A stretch of 64,000 nt of DNA from positions 62,001 to 126,000 of the forward strand of contig LWTK01000020.1 of the NCBI GenBank assembly GCA_003326205.1, given 5' to 3'. Numbering within the stretch: the stretch's first letter is position 1; every line of letters starts with the position of its first letter. Source of the DNA: Nostoc sp. ATCC 43529 (GTDB taxonomy: Bacteria; Cyanobacteriota; Cyanobacteriia; Cyanobacteriales; Nostocaceae). The notes under the pieces are model-generated. The model saw nothing but the letters and a program-made list of their open reading frames with translations, had not been told where the DNA came from and did not search any database. Positions 37,169 through 46,201 of the stretch are shown here, piece after piece. Made by a program: the position numbers and the translations under genes.

Positions 37169-38824
37169 TTAGTTTGACACTGCCACAGCTTTTTCTTCCA
37201 CGCGATTGTAACACCTTAATTTCATTATTTTTGGGTACTTTTTTGCTTTCAGAAAGCTTTGAATCGGGTTTAGAGCCTTACTGATTTGATGTTCAGTAAA
37301 GCGAAGTGTAGAATTAGCTATTTCTGCCTCATGTTCTCGATAATATAGTAGACAACTACCTAACTTAGGTATAGGGTCTTCAACCTGTTTAATTGGGATT
37401 TGTTTTGGGTTCTCAATCAGGTATGAATAAAACTTCAGATGTATATAGTTTAGCGAGGAAGATTCATTCATAAAAATAACTTCCTTAGGATTTCGATCTA
37501 CAGCAGCTTGGAGAGACTCTTTAAAATTCAAACTTTCCATAGCTTTGGCGCTGTTAGGTGGGTAGAATATGAAATAATTGAACTGATAGCCAATTATTTC
37601 AAATATCAGAAAGATTATTATGCAGGTAATTAGACCTTGCTTTCGATAATAATTTTTAATTGATAGGATAAATTGGATACCATAGCAAGAGATCAATAAA
37701 ATATAATAACTTATCAACAAACTTCTCAACGCATGAGGAGAAATTCCCGATGTGAATGCAGCGCCCACAGGTGATAAAAATAAGTTAATCAAAATAAAGA
37801 TATTAAATTTATTGAGAATTAGCTTTTTGCTAATCAAAATATTTATTAAACCTAGCAAAAAGAGAAACCAAGTTATGCTATAAATCACTCCTCCATACCC
37901 AGTTGCATGTCGTAAATTTGTATCTCCACTTCGGATCAAAAAATCTGGCGACCAATACTTAATATAATTATTAATAAATATGAGTATTTTATCGAAAATA
38001 GGTATAGGTTGATAAATGTAAGAAATTTTACTAAATCTTGCTGTTAAACCGCCTGGGTTATTAACTAAAAATAGGATATATGGAATCAAACAAATAAGGA
38101 ATGTTAATGTGATACCTATTAGCTTCTTGATATTATTTCGTTCACAATAAACAATCCATAATAAAATCAACATCAAGAATGACAAGATACGAGCAGTAGG
38201 ATATGTATATACAGAAGTACCCAAAGCTAACCCGCAAAGCAACACCTTAAAGTAATTAAACTTTCCTTCTTTAGGTTCATGAAATATCATCCACACCAAA
38301 AGTGCAGTCACAGAAATGGTAGCTAATTGGGAAATTACTTCAAAACCAATCCTAGATACTGTAAAGAAGTGTGGTAGAAATCCAAAGGATATAAGAGTAT
38401 AAAGCAAAATAATTTTGCTGCTTTCAAATATCTTATAAATCAGAATCAGCATCAAAATTAAAGACAGAATGTAAAAAGTAAAGCTAGTGAATCTCAGGCT
38501 GAATTCTGATATTCCAAATAACTTAAATATCAAAGTAACAGCGTATATATAAATAGGAGCCTTGTAATCATTAAAGCTTCTAAAGTATGTGGGAAAGTAA
38601 ATGCCGTGTTCATCCATTCCCGTTTGACCAATTAGAGCAGCGTTGTAACCGATAGCAGATTCATCAATAAATAAACCAGTTGGTATATTATCTAACTGAT
38701 AGAGGTGAGCAATTAAAACGGCGATGAATAATAGTGCAACTACAAAATTGTAGCTTATGTTTCCGTATGCTCTAGAAATGAAAAAATTTCTAGCGTTCTC
38801 CCAATTCATATTTAAAATCCTCAT
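37169..38824 (-). CDS. Polytopic membrane glycosyltransferase (GT39/ArnT-like)
   Basis: A 551-residue protein with about ten to twelve membrane helices and a soluble C-terminal tail. The first periplasmic loop contains the acidic motif FIDESAIGYNA (about 53-63), followed by YFRSFNDYKAPIYIY. These match the catalytic loop of lipid-linked sugar transferases of the GT39/PMT/ArnT type. Donor and acceptor cannot be told from sequence. It is the upstream partner of the GNAT gene only by strand; 67 bases separate them, so co-transcription is possible. Confidence 0.8.
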   Translation of the reverse strand: MRILNMNWENARNFFISRAYGNISYNFVVALLFIAVLIAHLYQLDNIPTGLFIDESAIGYNAALIGQTGMDEHGIYFPTYFRSFNDYKAPIYIYAVTLIFKLFGISEFSLRFTSFTFYILSLILMLILIYKIFESSKIILLYTLISFGFLPHFFTVSRIGFEVISQLATISVTALLVWMIFHEPKEGKFNYFKVLLCGLALGTSVYTYPTARILSFLMLILLWIVYCERNNIKKLIGITLTFLICLIPYILFLVNNPGGLTARFSKISYIYQPIPIFDKILIFINNYIKYWSPDFLIRSGDTNLRHATGYGGVIYSITWFLFLLGLINILISKKLILNKFNIFILINLFLSPVGAAFTSGISPHALRSLLISYYILLISCYGIQFILSIKNYYRKQGLITCIIIFLIFEIIGYQFNYFIFYPPNSAKAMESLNFKESLQAAVDRNPKEVIFMNESSSLNYIHLKFYSYLIENPKQIPIKQVEDPIPKLGSCLLYYREHEAEIANSTLRFTEHQISKALNPIQSFLKAKKYPKIMKLRCYNRVEEKAVAVSN

Positions 38825-38891
38825 ATTTACCCCTTATTGAGCGATGTTTTTACACGCGACCTCCCCAGCCAAAAATAGGAACTTTTACGCA

Positions 38892-39335
38892 CTACTGTAA
38901 TCTTAAAGCGTAATGATAAAACTCTTCATCCTTGATATATCCTTGTGATTTATAAAGTTTTTGGGCATTTGTGTTAGAAATATGAGTCGCTAATATTACT
39001 CTAATTGCTCCACTAGCTTTTGCATACTCTTGTGCAGTATTCATCAATAACCTTGCAACTCCTTTGTGGCGATGTGATTCTTTCACATACAAATCGTTCA
39101 ATATCCATACTCGCTTCATCGACACTGAAGAAAAAGTCGGATAAAGCTGAGTAAAACCGATGATTTCTCCGTTGTCGTTAGCTGCAAATATTCTTGAATC
39201 ATTATTCTGAAAACGCTCTTTAATAAAATCTTTTGCAGCCTCAATATCTGATGTTTGATTATAAAAAATGCGGTATTTATCAAACAGTATCGACACAGTT
39301 TCAAGATGATTAATATCAGCTAAAAAAACTTCCAT
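38892..39335 (-). CDS. GNAT-family N-acetyltransferase
   Basis: A 147-residue acetyl-CoA-dependent acyltransferase. Motif A, with the acetyl-CoA loop, is VKESHRHKGVARLLM (about 79-93). The strand before it is RVWILNDLYV, and motif B is NTNAQKLYKSQGY (about 121-133). The substrate is unknown. It may be transcribed with the downstream GT39-like gene. Confidence 0.9.
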   Translation of the reverse strand: MEVFLADINHLETVSILFDKYRIFYNQTSDIEAAKDFIKERFQNNDSRIFAANDNGEIIGFTQLYPTFSSVSMKRVWILNDLYVKESHRHKGVARLLMNTAQEYAKASGAIRVILATHISNTNAQKLYKSQGYIKDEEFYHYALRLQ

Positions 39336-39888
39336 CTGAGTTTTCCTTTCCTGCTCCTAAGAGGTTGTTTCAAAAGTGTTGTGCTGTGATTTGGAACACG
39401 TTAAGATCCCCCCTAACCCCCCTTAAAAAGGGGGTAACCGGAATCCAAGTCCCCCAATTTATCGGGGGATTTAGGGGAATCTAGAACGTTTTGCTACCGA
39501 CAAGAGGACTTTTCAAACATCCTCTAAGCAAATTTTTCATTTCATCTGAATTCAGATTAGCTCAAAAAGCGTTCTTGAAGTGTTCTCAAGGCGATCTAGT
39601 GGTGTGTCAAGTGACTTTGAGAAGTAAAAAAACGAACTACAGAGGCGCAGAGAGCACAGAGTAAAAATTGCTGCGATCGCACTTTAGATTCTAGACTGAA
39701 TCGCACTCAGAAAAGAGCAAATGTCTACTGGAAATCGGGCGATCGCGCTTAGCCTCATCGCAGACATCACTAACTTCATATCTTGTACTGTACGTAAGTA
39801 TGTTATTATATTTATGCTTATCTCAGTATTGACGTTGAGAAAGACAATTGGAGTCAAGATAAGCTACTTCATGGACTTGGAAGAACTT
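39336..39888. other. Intergenic region with dispersed repeats
   Basis: It contains the GATCCCCCCTAA-type repeat (about 39405-39481), a common CGCAGAGAGCACAGAG-type repeat near 39644 and two HIP1-like sites. An open frame runs into the DUF3237 gene from 39721, but its first 56 codons look non-coding. Confidence 0.5.
39405..39481. repeat. GATCCCCCCTAA...TTAGGGGAATC repeat
   Basis: Imperfect terminal inverted repeats (GATCCCCCCTAACCCC and GGGATTTAGGGGAATC) with inner CCCCCTT/AAGGGGG arms. It is a widespread type of cyanobacterial palindrome. Confidence 0.55.
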
Positions 39889-40362
39889 ATGAGTACAGAT
39901 ATGTTTGATTACAGCTTGGATCACATCTTTTCCTACAGCACAACCCTCAAAAACCCCCCTGAGATCATTGGGCCTGTTCCAGAAGGAATTCGAGTTAATT
40001 TCTACATGGCTGGAGGAGATGTGAAAGGTACAAAGCTTAATGGCAAGGTTCTTCCCGTCGGCGGTGATTGGCTAACTATTCGTCCTGACGGCGTAGGTAT
40101 ACTAGATGTGCGTAGCACCTTTGAAACCAACGATGGAGCTTTAATTTATACCAGTTTCTCAGGAGTGCTTGATTTAGGTGAAGATGGATACCAAAAGTTC
40201 TTGAACCAAGAGTTACCTGAGTACATTCAACTACGCATTGCTCCTCGTTATCATACAGCCCATCCAAAATATCAATGGCTCAACCGTATACAGTGTTTAG
40301 GAATCGGTCAATCAGATTTGAAAAATTCGCAGGTTCACTACAACATCTATTCAATTCAATAG
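39889..40362 (+). CDS. DUF3237 domain protein
   Basis: A 157-residue beta-barrel-type protein. Seen features: GVRVNF-like strand [35 protein letters not shown] (about 65-82) and [15 protein letters not shown]. These fit the DUF3237 family, whose function is unknown. The frame is open from 39721, but the extra N-terminus is not conserved-looking. ATG at 39889 has GGAAG five bases upstream and gives the expected length; ATG at 39871 is an alternative. A convergent gene lies 315 bases downstream. Confidence 0.75.
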   Translation: MSTDMFDYSLDHIFSYSTTLKNPPEIIGPVPEGIRVNFYMAGGDVKGTKLNGKVLPVGGDWLTIRPDGVGILDVRSTFETNDGALIYTSFSGVLDLGEDGYQKFLNQELPEYIQLRIAPRYHTAHPKYQWLNRIQCLGIGQSDLKNSQVHYNIYSIQ

Positions 40363-40677
40363 CTAATAAAAATAACGAAGAGCGTTTTCAGAAAAGCATT
40401 ATGTATTTCGACTATCATTTTTACAATATTTGTCACCAATTGAGTTGAAATTATAGGTTTTTAGGATAATTTTATATGCTTTAATAAGCATACAAATCAT
40501 TTGTTAAGGGCGCACAGCTATTTGTGCGCCCTTACGATATACTTATTAGTATCAGAGTTTTTGTGAAATGGTATTAAAGGCAAAAAACAAAACTATAGTA
40601 TGTAACGTCTAGGATTTAACTTTAATTGTTCTAGACAATTATTTGTTACATACTTATCAAGTCTTTCACGGACTCAC
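40363..40677. other. Gap between convergent genes
   Basis: 315 bases between the DUF3237 gene and the EF-hand gene, which end towards each other. The only structured element is the hairpin at 40505-40534. A second symmetric stretch, with CTAGGATTTAACTTTAATTG and TTCTAGACAA, is weak. Confidence 0.5.
40505..40534. repeat. 12-bp inverted repeat TAAGGGCGCACA (possible bidirectional terminator)
   Basis: Perfect arms 40505-40516 and 40523-40534 with a 6-base loop. It lies between two converging genes, so it may end both transcripts, although no T-run follows. The core GGGCGCACAGC is shared with 43635-43662. Confidence 0.6.
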
Positions 40678-41991
40678 TTAGCTTGCGAGAATTATATCAG
40701 AGTAGGCAAAAGACCAAACCGGGCGCATTTTAAAAAACTCTTGAAAGGAAATTTTCAAATCTTTATTTTCATCATATTTTTTCATGTATTCTTCAACTTC
40801 ATTAGAAGGTAATCCCCATTCTAGCAATAGTGTCTTTAGCTCAAATTCATCAATGTAACCAGTCCGATCTATATCTATTTGATCGAAAATTATTTTGCAC
40901 TTTTCTTGATTGCTAATATTTTTACCCTTGCTTAAACATTCTAATTTCAGGGTTTCTCTTTGAAGTCGTTCTTTGACACCTTTAATTTGCCAGATTTGTT
41001 CATAAAAATTAGTGAAATTAAATTCATTTAAATCTGTGTGTCGAGCCAGAAAAGTATTGATAAAAGAATCTGGAACTTGCCACTCTTGCCAAAGGGTTTT
41101 CAATTCGTCTTTATCTAAAGTTCCAGTTTTATTTGTATCCAATTGAGCAAAAACTGCTGCTGCTACTGCTCGATCGTCAAGTTCATCAGAATTAATTGAT
41201 AAATTATTATTCACCCATAGTTCTTTCGCATCTTCATCAATTAATGTTTGTCTTTGATATTCTTTTGTCCAACTTATCCATTCTGCTGGTGTGGGATTCA
41301 TAATTAACTTATAGAGAGCATTATATACAAGCACAAAAATTATAAAAGACAAGTTGCCAGCAACACCTAATACAGAAGGGAATATCAATACACCTGCTGC
41401 GAGAATCGAAGCAGAATAAAGATTATCTTTAAAAAGCCCAAAAGTAGTAAATACAAAGTAAAATACTCGACACCAAACGTAGATACTTAGAACTAAAAAT
41501 GTGTTGATTAACCATAAATTTGAATTTGGTTCTAAGAGCAGATGAATAGCACTATAAAGATGTAAACCAACACAGAATATATACCCTGGAATCATTGCAC
41601 TCTTAGCGCCAAAAACAATCGGTGTTTGGTAAAAAGATGAAGTTACATGACCGATTATGGCTGATAGTGCCATAATTGTGGCAGGGATTTCTGGATTGCT
41701 ACTAAAAAATGCAATCACACCAAAAACAATCTCTATACTTCCAGAAATTACGTGAGTTCTGATTGATAATTTCCGCTTGGGTAACATGAGAAATTTTGGG
41801 TGTGGTGGGTTGGTGTAATGGTAGTACAAAACGTAAAAATTGCTAAGAATTGATGCCGCACACAAAATTAGTTTTTGATAATATTCTGTTTCTTCTCCTG
41901 TAAAAGTGGTACTAAAATAAAAGTAAGCCAGGGCATAAATGCTTAAAGGTAAAATTAACAATGTTTGTTTTAACAACATCACCATATTCAC
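40678..41991 (-). CDS. Polytopic membrane protein with three C-terminal EF-hands
   Basis: A 437-residue protein. The N-terminal 240 residues contain about seven or eight hydrophobic helices. The C-terminal 170 residues are cytoplasmic-type with three canonical 12-residue EF-hand loops: DTNKTGTLDKDE (about 283), DIDRTGYIDEFE (about 373) and DENKDLKISFQE (about 407). A degenerate fourth may lie in ARHTDLNEFNFTNF. All three loops have acidic residues at positions 1 and 12, so calcium binding is likely. The fusion suggests calcium-regulated membrane transport or sensing. The membrane part was not assigned to a family. Confidence 0.85.
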   Translation of the reverse strand: MNMVMLLKQTLLILPLSIYALAYFYFSTTFTGEETEYYQKLILCAASILSNFYVLYYHYTNPPHPKFLMLPKRKLSIRTHVISGSIEIVFGVIAFFSSNPEIPATIMALSAIIGHVTSSFYQTPIVFGAKSAMIPGYIFCVGLHLYSAIHLLLEPNSNLWLINTFLVLSIYVWCRVFYFVFTTFGLFKDNLYSASILAAGVLIFPSVLGVAGNLSFIIFVLVYNALYKLIMNPTPAEWISWTKEYQRQTLIDEDAKELWVNNNLSINSDELDDRAVAAAVFAQLDTNKTGTLDKDELKTLWQEWQVPDSFINTFLARHTDLNEFNFTNFYEQIWQIKGVKERLQRETLKLECLSKGKNISNQEKCKIIFDQIDIDRTGYIDEFELKTLLLEWGLPSNEVEEYMKKYDENKDLKISFQEFFKMRPVWSFAYSDIILAS

Positions 41992-42342
41992 TATCCTTGT
42001 TTTATTGATTAGATGATTTCAGTTGAGTTATCAAGTAGATCCTTGTGGAGGTTACTTGTTTGCTGATTCACTTTAACTGTTATTAGCAGTATTTGTGCAA
42101 AGACTTGTATTAACAATTGATAAGCTTTAGATCGACTTTTTCATAATCTTGTACATACAGCGTTTGTGAGATAAGTGAGGTACACCAATTTTAGAGATGC
42201 TTTTTAAAGTTTGAATTTGATTTAGTCACTGTACATCATAAACATCGAATCTGCTGTCTAGTTAAGGTTATTTTTATCATTGTTTTTTTTTGAATTGATT
42301 CTTTGGTTCATAATAATAGTAATAATAAGAAACTTTTACAAG

Positions 42343-42401
42343 GACAGTTAAGACAGTTAAGGAAATAATCTATAAGACAGTTAAGACAGTTAAGACAGTA
42401 A
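42343..42401. repeat. Tandem nonamer repeat GACAGTTAA
   Basis: Units at 42343, 42352, 42376, 42385 and a shortened one at 42394, with a 15-base interruption after the second. They lie about 350 bases upstream of the EF-hand gene and 460 upstream of the hydrolase gene. Confidence 0.8.
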
Positions 42402-42690
42402 TGAGCAAGTGAGTGTTGTTTGGGTTACACAAACTTGCTCGTGTAACGCAAGCCACTGGCTTTTTCTTACAAAGGAGCTAAAAACTGCCTAATAGCTTGA
42501 TGTACAAGGTCAAAGACATATACTCTGTCACAGATGGAAGCAAATTTATTGAAATAATAGAGCAAATGTGAGTACTCGCAAGAAAGCAAATACGTCCTTG
42601 TTTCAATCCTCTAGTTTTAACTGTGGGATGCCAGTCATCACCACTGAAAAAGAGTGCTAGCGTTAACTCAACTGTTTAACAGGTGTAGAA

Positions 42691-42849
42691 ATGAACAAGT
42701 TTTCATGCCCTGTTTGCTTCCTAAATCAGGACTTGCGTTTGCACATTGTTTGTGAAATACTACTTTTTAAATACGGTAAATCGGTAAAGATTAAGTATTT
42801 TACTGGATTTACCAAAGAAGATCCCTACCTCAGAGCAATTGGAAGCTAA
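42691..42849 (+). CDS. Possible 52-residue protein with a CPVC motif
   Basis: The frame begins MNKFSCPVCFLNQDLRLHI, ends YLRAIGS, and stops nine bases before the dienelactone hydrolase start. CPVC could be half of a zinc-binding site, but no second pair of cysteines follows. No family is recognised and the ribosome binding site is weak, so this may be a chance ORF. Confidence 0.25.
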   Translation: MNKFSCPVCFLNQDLRLHIVCEILLFKYGKSVKIKYFTGFTKEDPYLRAIGS

Positions 42850-42858
42850 TCTCAAACG

Positions 42859-43614
42859 ATGACAAACACAGAAATTCGCACTAGTCAGGTTAAAGTCCCC
42901 AACGGTGATTTACAAATTGATGCTTACTTAGCGGAACCGGCACAAAAAGGAACTTTCCCAGCGGTGATTGTGATTCAGGAAATCTTTGGGGTAAACATAC
43001 ACATTCGGGAAGTTGCCGAGAAATTTGCTAAACAAGGGTATGTAGCGATCGCTCCGACTTTGTTTCAACGCACTGCTCCAGGTTTTGAGGCTGGATACAA
43101 TCCTGAAGATATCCAAAAGGGGAGACAATATAAGGAGCAAACCAAAGCAGAGGAAATATTGAGCGATATTCAGGCTGCGATCGCTTATTTGAGAACTTTA
43201 CCAAATGTGCAAGGGGATGCCATCGGTTCCATTGGTTTCTGCTTTGGTGGTCACGTCGTTTACTTAGCTGCCACATTACCAGATATTAAAGTTACAGCTT
43301 CCTTTTATGGTGGTGGAATTACAAACTCAACTCCTGGCGGTGGAGAACCAACCATCACACGCACTCCCGATATTAAAGGCCCCATCTATGCATTCTTTGG
43401 TTTGGAAGACCAAGGAATTCCTTTAGAACATACACAACAGATTGAAGCTGAATTAAAGAAATATCAAATTCCCCATACAATCTTCCGCTACGAGGGAGCA
43501 GGACATGGTTTTTTCTGCAACCATCGCGCTAGCTATAATCCCGAAGCTGCTGCTGATGCTTGGAAAAACGTTGTAGAACTGTTCCAAAAGAATCTCCAGC
43601 TGCAAACTGTCTAA
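42859..43614 (+). CDS. Dienelactone hydrolase family protein
   Basis: A 251-residue alpha/beta hydrolase. The catalytic triad is visible: nucleophile Cys128 in GSIGFCFGGHVVY, Asp in FFGLEDQGIPLEH (about 185) and His in YEGAGHGFFCNHR (about 217). The N-terminal IQEIFGVNIHIREVAEKFA is also typical. Enzymes of this family hydrolyse dienelactones or similar cyclic esters, but in cyanobacteria the natural substrate is uncertain. It is a single gene, with 85 bases to the sulfonate-binding gene downstream on the same strand. Confidence 0.93.
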   Translation: MTNTEIRTSQVKVPNGDLQIDAYLAEPAQKGTFPAVIVIQEIFGVNIHIREVAEKFAKQGYVAIAPTLFQRTAPGFEAGYNPEDIQKGRQYKEQTKAEEILSDIQAAIAYLRTLPNVQGDAIGSIGFCFGGHVVYLAATLPDIKVTASFYGGGITNSTPGGGEPTITRTPDIKGPIYAFFGLEDQGIPLEHTQQIEAELKKYQIPHTIFRYEGAGHGFFCNHRASYNPEAAADAWKNVVELFQKNLQLQTV

Positions 43615-43634
43615 AAATCAATATACCGTACACC

Positions 43635-43662
43635 GTAGGGGCGCACAGCTGTGCGCTCCTAC
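43635..43662. repeat. GTAGGGGCGCACAG palindrome
   Basis: Arms of 14 bases (43635-43648 and 43649-43662) pair with a single G-T wobble and no loop. The family includes 40505-40534 and 52712-52740. It sits between the hydrolase and ssuA-like genes and may act as a terminator. Confidence 0.7.
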
Positions 43663-43699
43663 CACTGAACATAACCAATAAAAATCAAGTATCACACCT

Positions 43700-44755
43700 A
43701 TGATTACCGCTTTCAAACAGCCACGAGTGAAAATTTTTCAAAAGTTTTCGCTATTCGTATTACCTGGATTATTAACAATCTCAACGACCTTAGTTAGTTG
43801 CTCAGTCGAAACCCCCAAAGCAGAAAATAAAACTACTGGTATCCAAGCCAAAGTTGTTCGCATGGGATATCAAAGTTCTGGCGATATTGTCAGACTCAAA
43901 GGATTGATTGAAAAGCGTTTACAACCTTTAGGTGTTTCTGTTGAATGGGCGCAATTTGCCGCCGGGCCACAACTGATGGAAGCGATGAATGTGGGTAGAG
44001 TTGATATTGGTTCTGTAGGGGAAACTCCACCAATATTTGCTCAAGCTGCTGGTACATCTTTAGTTTATATTGCTAGCAATCAACCCAGTACTGGTAAAGG
44101 AAGCGGTATTATAGTTCAAAATAATTCACCGATTCGTACTTTAGCCGACCTCAAAGGTAAAAAAATAGTTTTTCAAAAAGGTTCTGCGTCACATTATTTA
44201 TTAGTAAAAGCCTTAGAAGAAGCTGGTTTGAAATATAGCGATATTCAAGCCCTGAGTCTACCTCCTTCAGAAGCTCACGATGCATTTATTCAAGGAAAAA
44301 TTGACGCCTGGGTAACTTGGGACCCTTATTTAGCAGTGGCACAAAAAAAGGCAAACGCCCGTGTTTTGAGAGATGCTAGCGGCATTTCAACTCAAGGCGG
44401 ATATTACATGGCAGCACGAAAGTTTGCTACAGAAAATCCCAAGTTAGTACGATTAATCCTTGAGGAAGTAGATAACACAGGCCAATGGGCTGACAAAAAT
44501 CGAGCCGAAGCTGTAAAACTGATTGCTCCTCATCTGAAAATTGATGAAGATATTTTAACAACAATGGTCTCAAGACGAAATTACGGTTTAAGACCAATTA
44601 CTCCAGAAATCATGGAGAATCAACAGAAAATTGCCGATTTATTTGCTAAGGAAAAAATAATTCCTAAATCTATCAATATTCAGGAAGCGATGCTGACTAC
44701 TGAACAATATGCAGCTATCACACCGGAAACTATAACTCAAAGCAGCATTAAATAG
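43700..44755 (+). CDS. ssuA: Aliphatic sulfonate ABC transporter substrate-binding lipoprotein (SsuA-like)
   Basis: A 351-residue solute-binding protein. A lipobox LVSC places the lipidated Cys at residue 34 after a hydrophobic signal. The mature part has RMGYQSSGDIVRLKG, WAQFAAGPQLMEAMNVGRVDIG, ETPPIFAQAAG and GKKIVFQKGSASHYLLVKALEEAGL, all typical of sulfonate/taurine binding proteins. It should deliver organosulfonates to an SsuBC-type permease. No permease or ATPase gene follows within the window. The downstream ssuD gene supports the assignment. Confidence 0.9.
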   Translation: MITAFKQPRVKIFQKFSLFVLPGLLTISTTLVSCSVETPKAENKTTGIQAKVVRMGYQSSGDIVRLKGLIEKRLQPLGVSVEWAQFAAGPQLMEAMNVGRVDIGSVGETPPIFAQAAGTSLVYIASNQPSTGKGSGIIVQNNSPIRTLADLKGKKIVFQKGSASHYLLVKALEEAGLKYSDIQALSLPPSEAHDAFIQGKIDAWVTWDPYLAVAQKKANARVLRDASGISTQGGYYMAARKFATENPKLVRLILEEVDNTGQWADKNRAEAVKLIAPHLKIDEDILTTMVSRRNYGLRPITPEIMENQQKIADLFAKEKIIPKSINIQEAMLTTEQYAAITPETITQSSIK

Positions 44756-44813
44756 TGACTGGGGATTGGGGACTGGGGAAGATGAGGGAGATGGGGGAGA
44801 CGCGGAGAATAAT

Positions 44814-44841
44814 CAATGACCAATGACCAATGACAAATGAC
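44814..44841. repeat. Heptamer tandem repeat (CAATGAC)
   Basis: Three CAATGAC units and one AAATGAC in a row. Such short tandem heptamers are frequent in heterocystous cyanobacteria. Immediately upstream, GGGGATTGGGGACTGGGG-like low-complexity sequence occupies the rest of the ssuA-ssuD gap. Confidence 0.8.
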
Positions 44842-44862
44842 TAAATTTGAAACAGAGGGATT

Positions 44863-45999
44863 ATGGAAGTTTTTTGGTATTTACCTACACAGGGAGATGA
44901 GCGTTATTTAGGCACTACAATTGGCAGGCGTCCAGCGACTTATTCTTATATGCAGCAAATTGCCCAAGCTGTTGATAAATTGGGTTACGGTGGCATGTTA
45001 ATTGGTACTGGACAAAAACAGGATACCTGGATTGTAGCTAGTTCTTTGATTTCAGTTACCGAACGTTTGCGGTTTCTTGTGGCTTTTCGTCCGGCAATTA
45101 TGTCGCCTTCTTTAGCTGTGAGGATGGCTGCTACTTTTGATCAGATTTCTAATGGTCGAATTATTCTTAATGTGGTGACTGGCGGCGATACGAAAGAACT
45201 AGCTAAAGATGGAATTTTTCTAGAGCATGACCAGCGTTATGAACTGACTGATGAATTTTTAACAATTTGGCGATCGCTAATGCAAGGTGATGAAGTAACC
45301 TTCAATGGTCGTCATCTCAAAGTTGAAGGTGCAAAACTGCAATTTACTCCGGTACAAAAGCCTTATCCGACTTTATATTTTGGCGGTTCTTCTGATGCTG
45401 CTTTGCAAGTTGCTGCAAAACATATTGATGTGTATTTAACTTGGGGCGAACCACCAAATCAAGTTGCCGAAAAGATTGCCAAGGTACGCCGATTAGCCGC
45501 AGAACAAGGTAGAACGGTGCGTTTTGGGATTCGGATGCATGTCATAGTCCGGGAAACTACGCAACAGGCTTGGGATGCAGCTAACGAATTAATTCAGTAT
45601 GTGGATGATGAAACCATTGCTGCTGCATATCGGCGCTTTGCTCAATCGGAATCAGAAGGACAACGCCGCATGGCACAACTACATAATGGTAGTCGCCGAA
45701 ACTTAGAAATTAGTCCCAATTTATGGGCAGGTGTTGGCTTAGTACGTGGTGGTGCTGGAACTACCTTGGTAGGAGATCCAGAGACAGTTGCAGCACGGAT
45801 GCTGGAATATACCGATTTAGGTATTGATACCTTTGTATTTTCAGGGTATCCCCATCTAGAAGAAGCCTATCGAGTTGCAGAATTATTGTTTCCCCGCTTA
45901 CCAGTGCAAACGCCGGCGATCGCATTACCACAACAAGTTGCAAGTACATTCAGTGAATTTGTCACCAAAACAGATTTACTCAAACCACAGCCTGTGTAA
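44863..45999 (+). CDS. ssuD: FMNH2-dependent alkanesulfonate monooxygenase
   Basis: A 378-residue bacterial-luciferase-type enzyme that releases sulfite from alkanesulfonates. The sequence follows Ssu[16 protein letters not shown] at the start, [13 protein letters not shown] (about 47-59), [32 protein letters not shown], and the late loop region [19 protein letters not shown]. It needs reduced FMN from a reductase (SsuE-like), which is not present here. The ribosome binding site GAGGG lies just upstream of the ATG. It is encoded 107 bases after ssuA and is probably in the same transcript, likely induced by sulfur limitation. Confidence 0.95.
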   Translation: MEVFWYLPTQGDERYLGTTIGRRPATYSYMQQIAQAVDKLGYGGMLIGTGQKQDTWIVASSLISVTERLRFLVAFRPAIMSPSLAVRMAATFDQISNGRIILNVVTGGDTKELAKDGIFLEHDQRYELTDEFLTIWRSLMQGDEVTFNGRHLKVEGAKLQFTPVQKPYPTLYFGGSSDAALQVAAKHIDVYLTWGEPPNQVAEKIAKVRRLAAEQGRTVRFGIRMHVIVRETTQQAWDAANELIQYVDDETIAAAYRRFAQSESEGQRRMAQLHNGSRRNLEISPNLWAGVGLVRGGAGTTLVGDPETVAARMLEYTDLGIDTFVFSGYPHLEEAYRVAELLFPRLPVQTPAIALPQQVASTFSEFVTKTDLLKPQPV

Positions 46000-46201
46000 A
46001 GAGTATTAGTAGATTGGGTTGAGTAACTTAGCAAGATCCCGTAGGGTAACCTAACATTTGTGTCGCTTTGTTGGGTTACCTTACAGGAATGCCAGAGAGC
46101 GATCGCTCAAATCAATCTACGTTTCTAGTGTTTTTCTGAAACAGAATACAAGTCAAAGTATTCTATTGAAGTTAATGCCTTCTAATTCAGTAGATACTAC
46201 A

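Larger units (their letters stand above)
41992..42858. other. Long divergent intergenic region
   Basis: 867 bases between the divergent EF-hand and dienelactone hydrolase genes, so promoters for both should be here. It contains the GACAGTTAA tandem repeats (42343-42401) and a GAGCAAGT...ACTTGCTC inverted repeat (about 42403-42441). A 52-residue open frame near its right end is listed separately. Confidence 0.6.

Noticed and set aside
42343..42401. CRISPR-like array
   Set aside because: The units are only 9 bases and nearly contiguous, with no spacers of 30 bases or so, and no cas genes are present.
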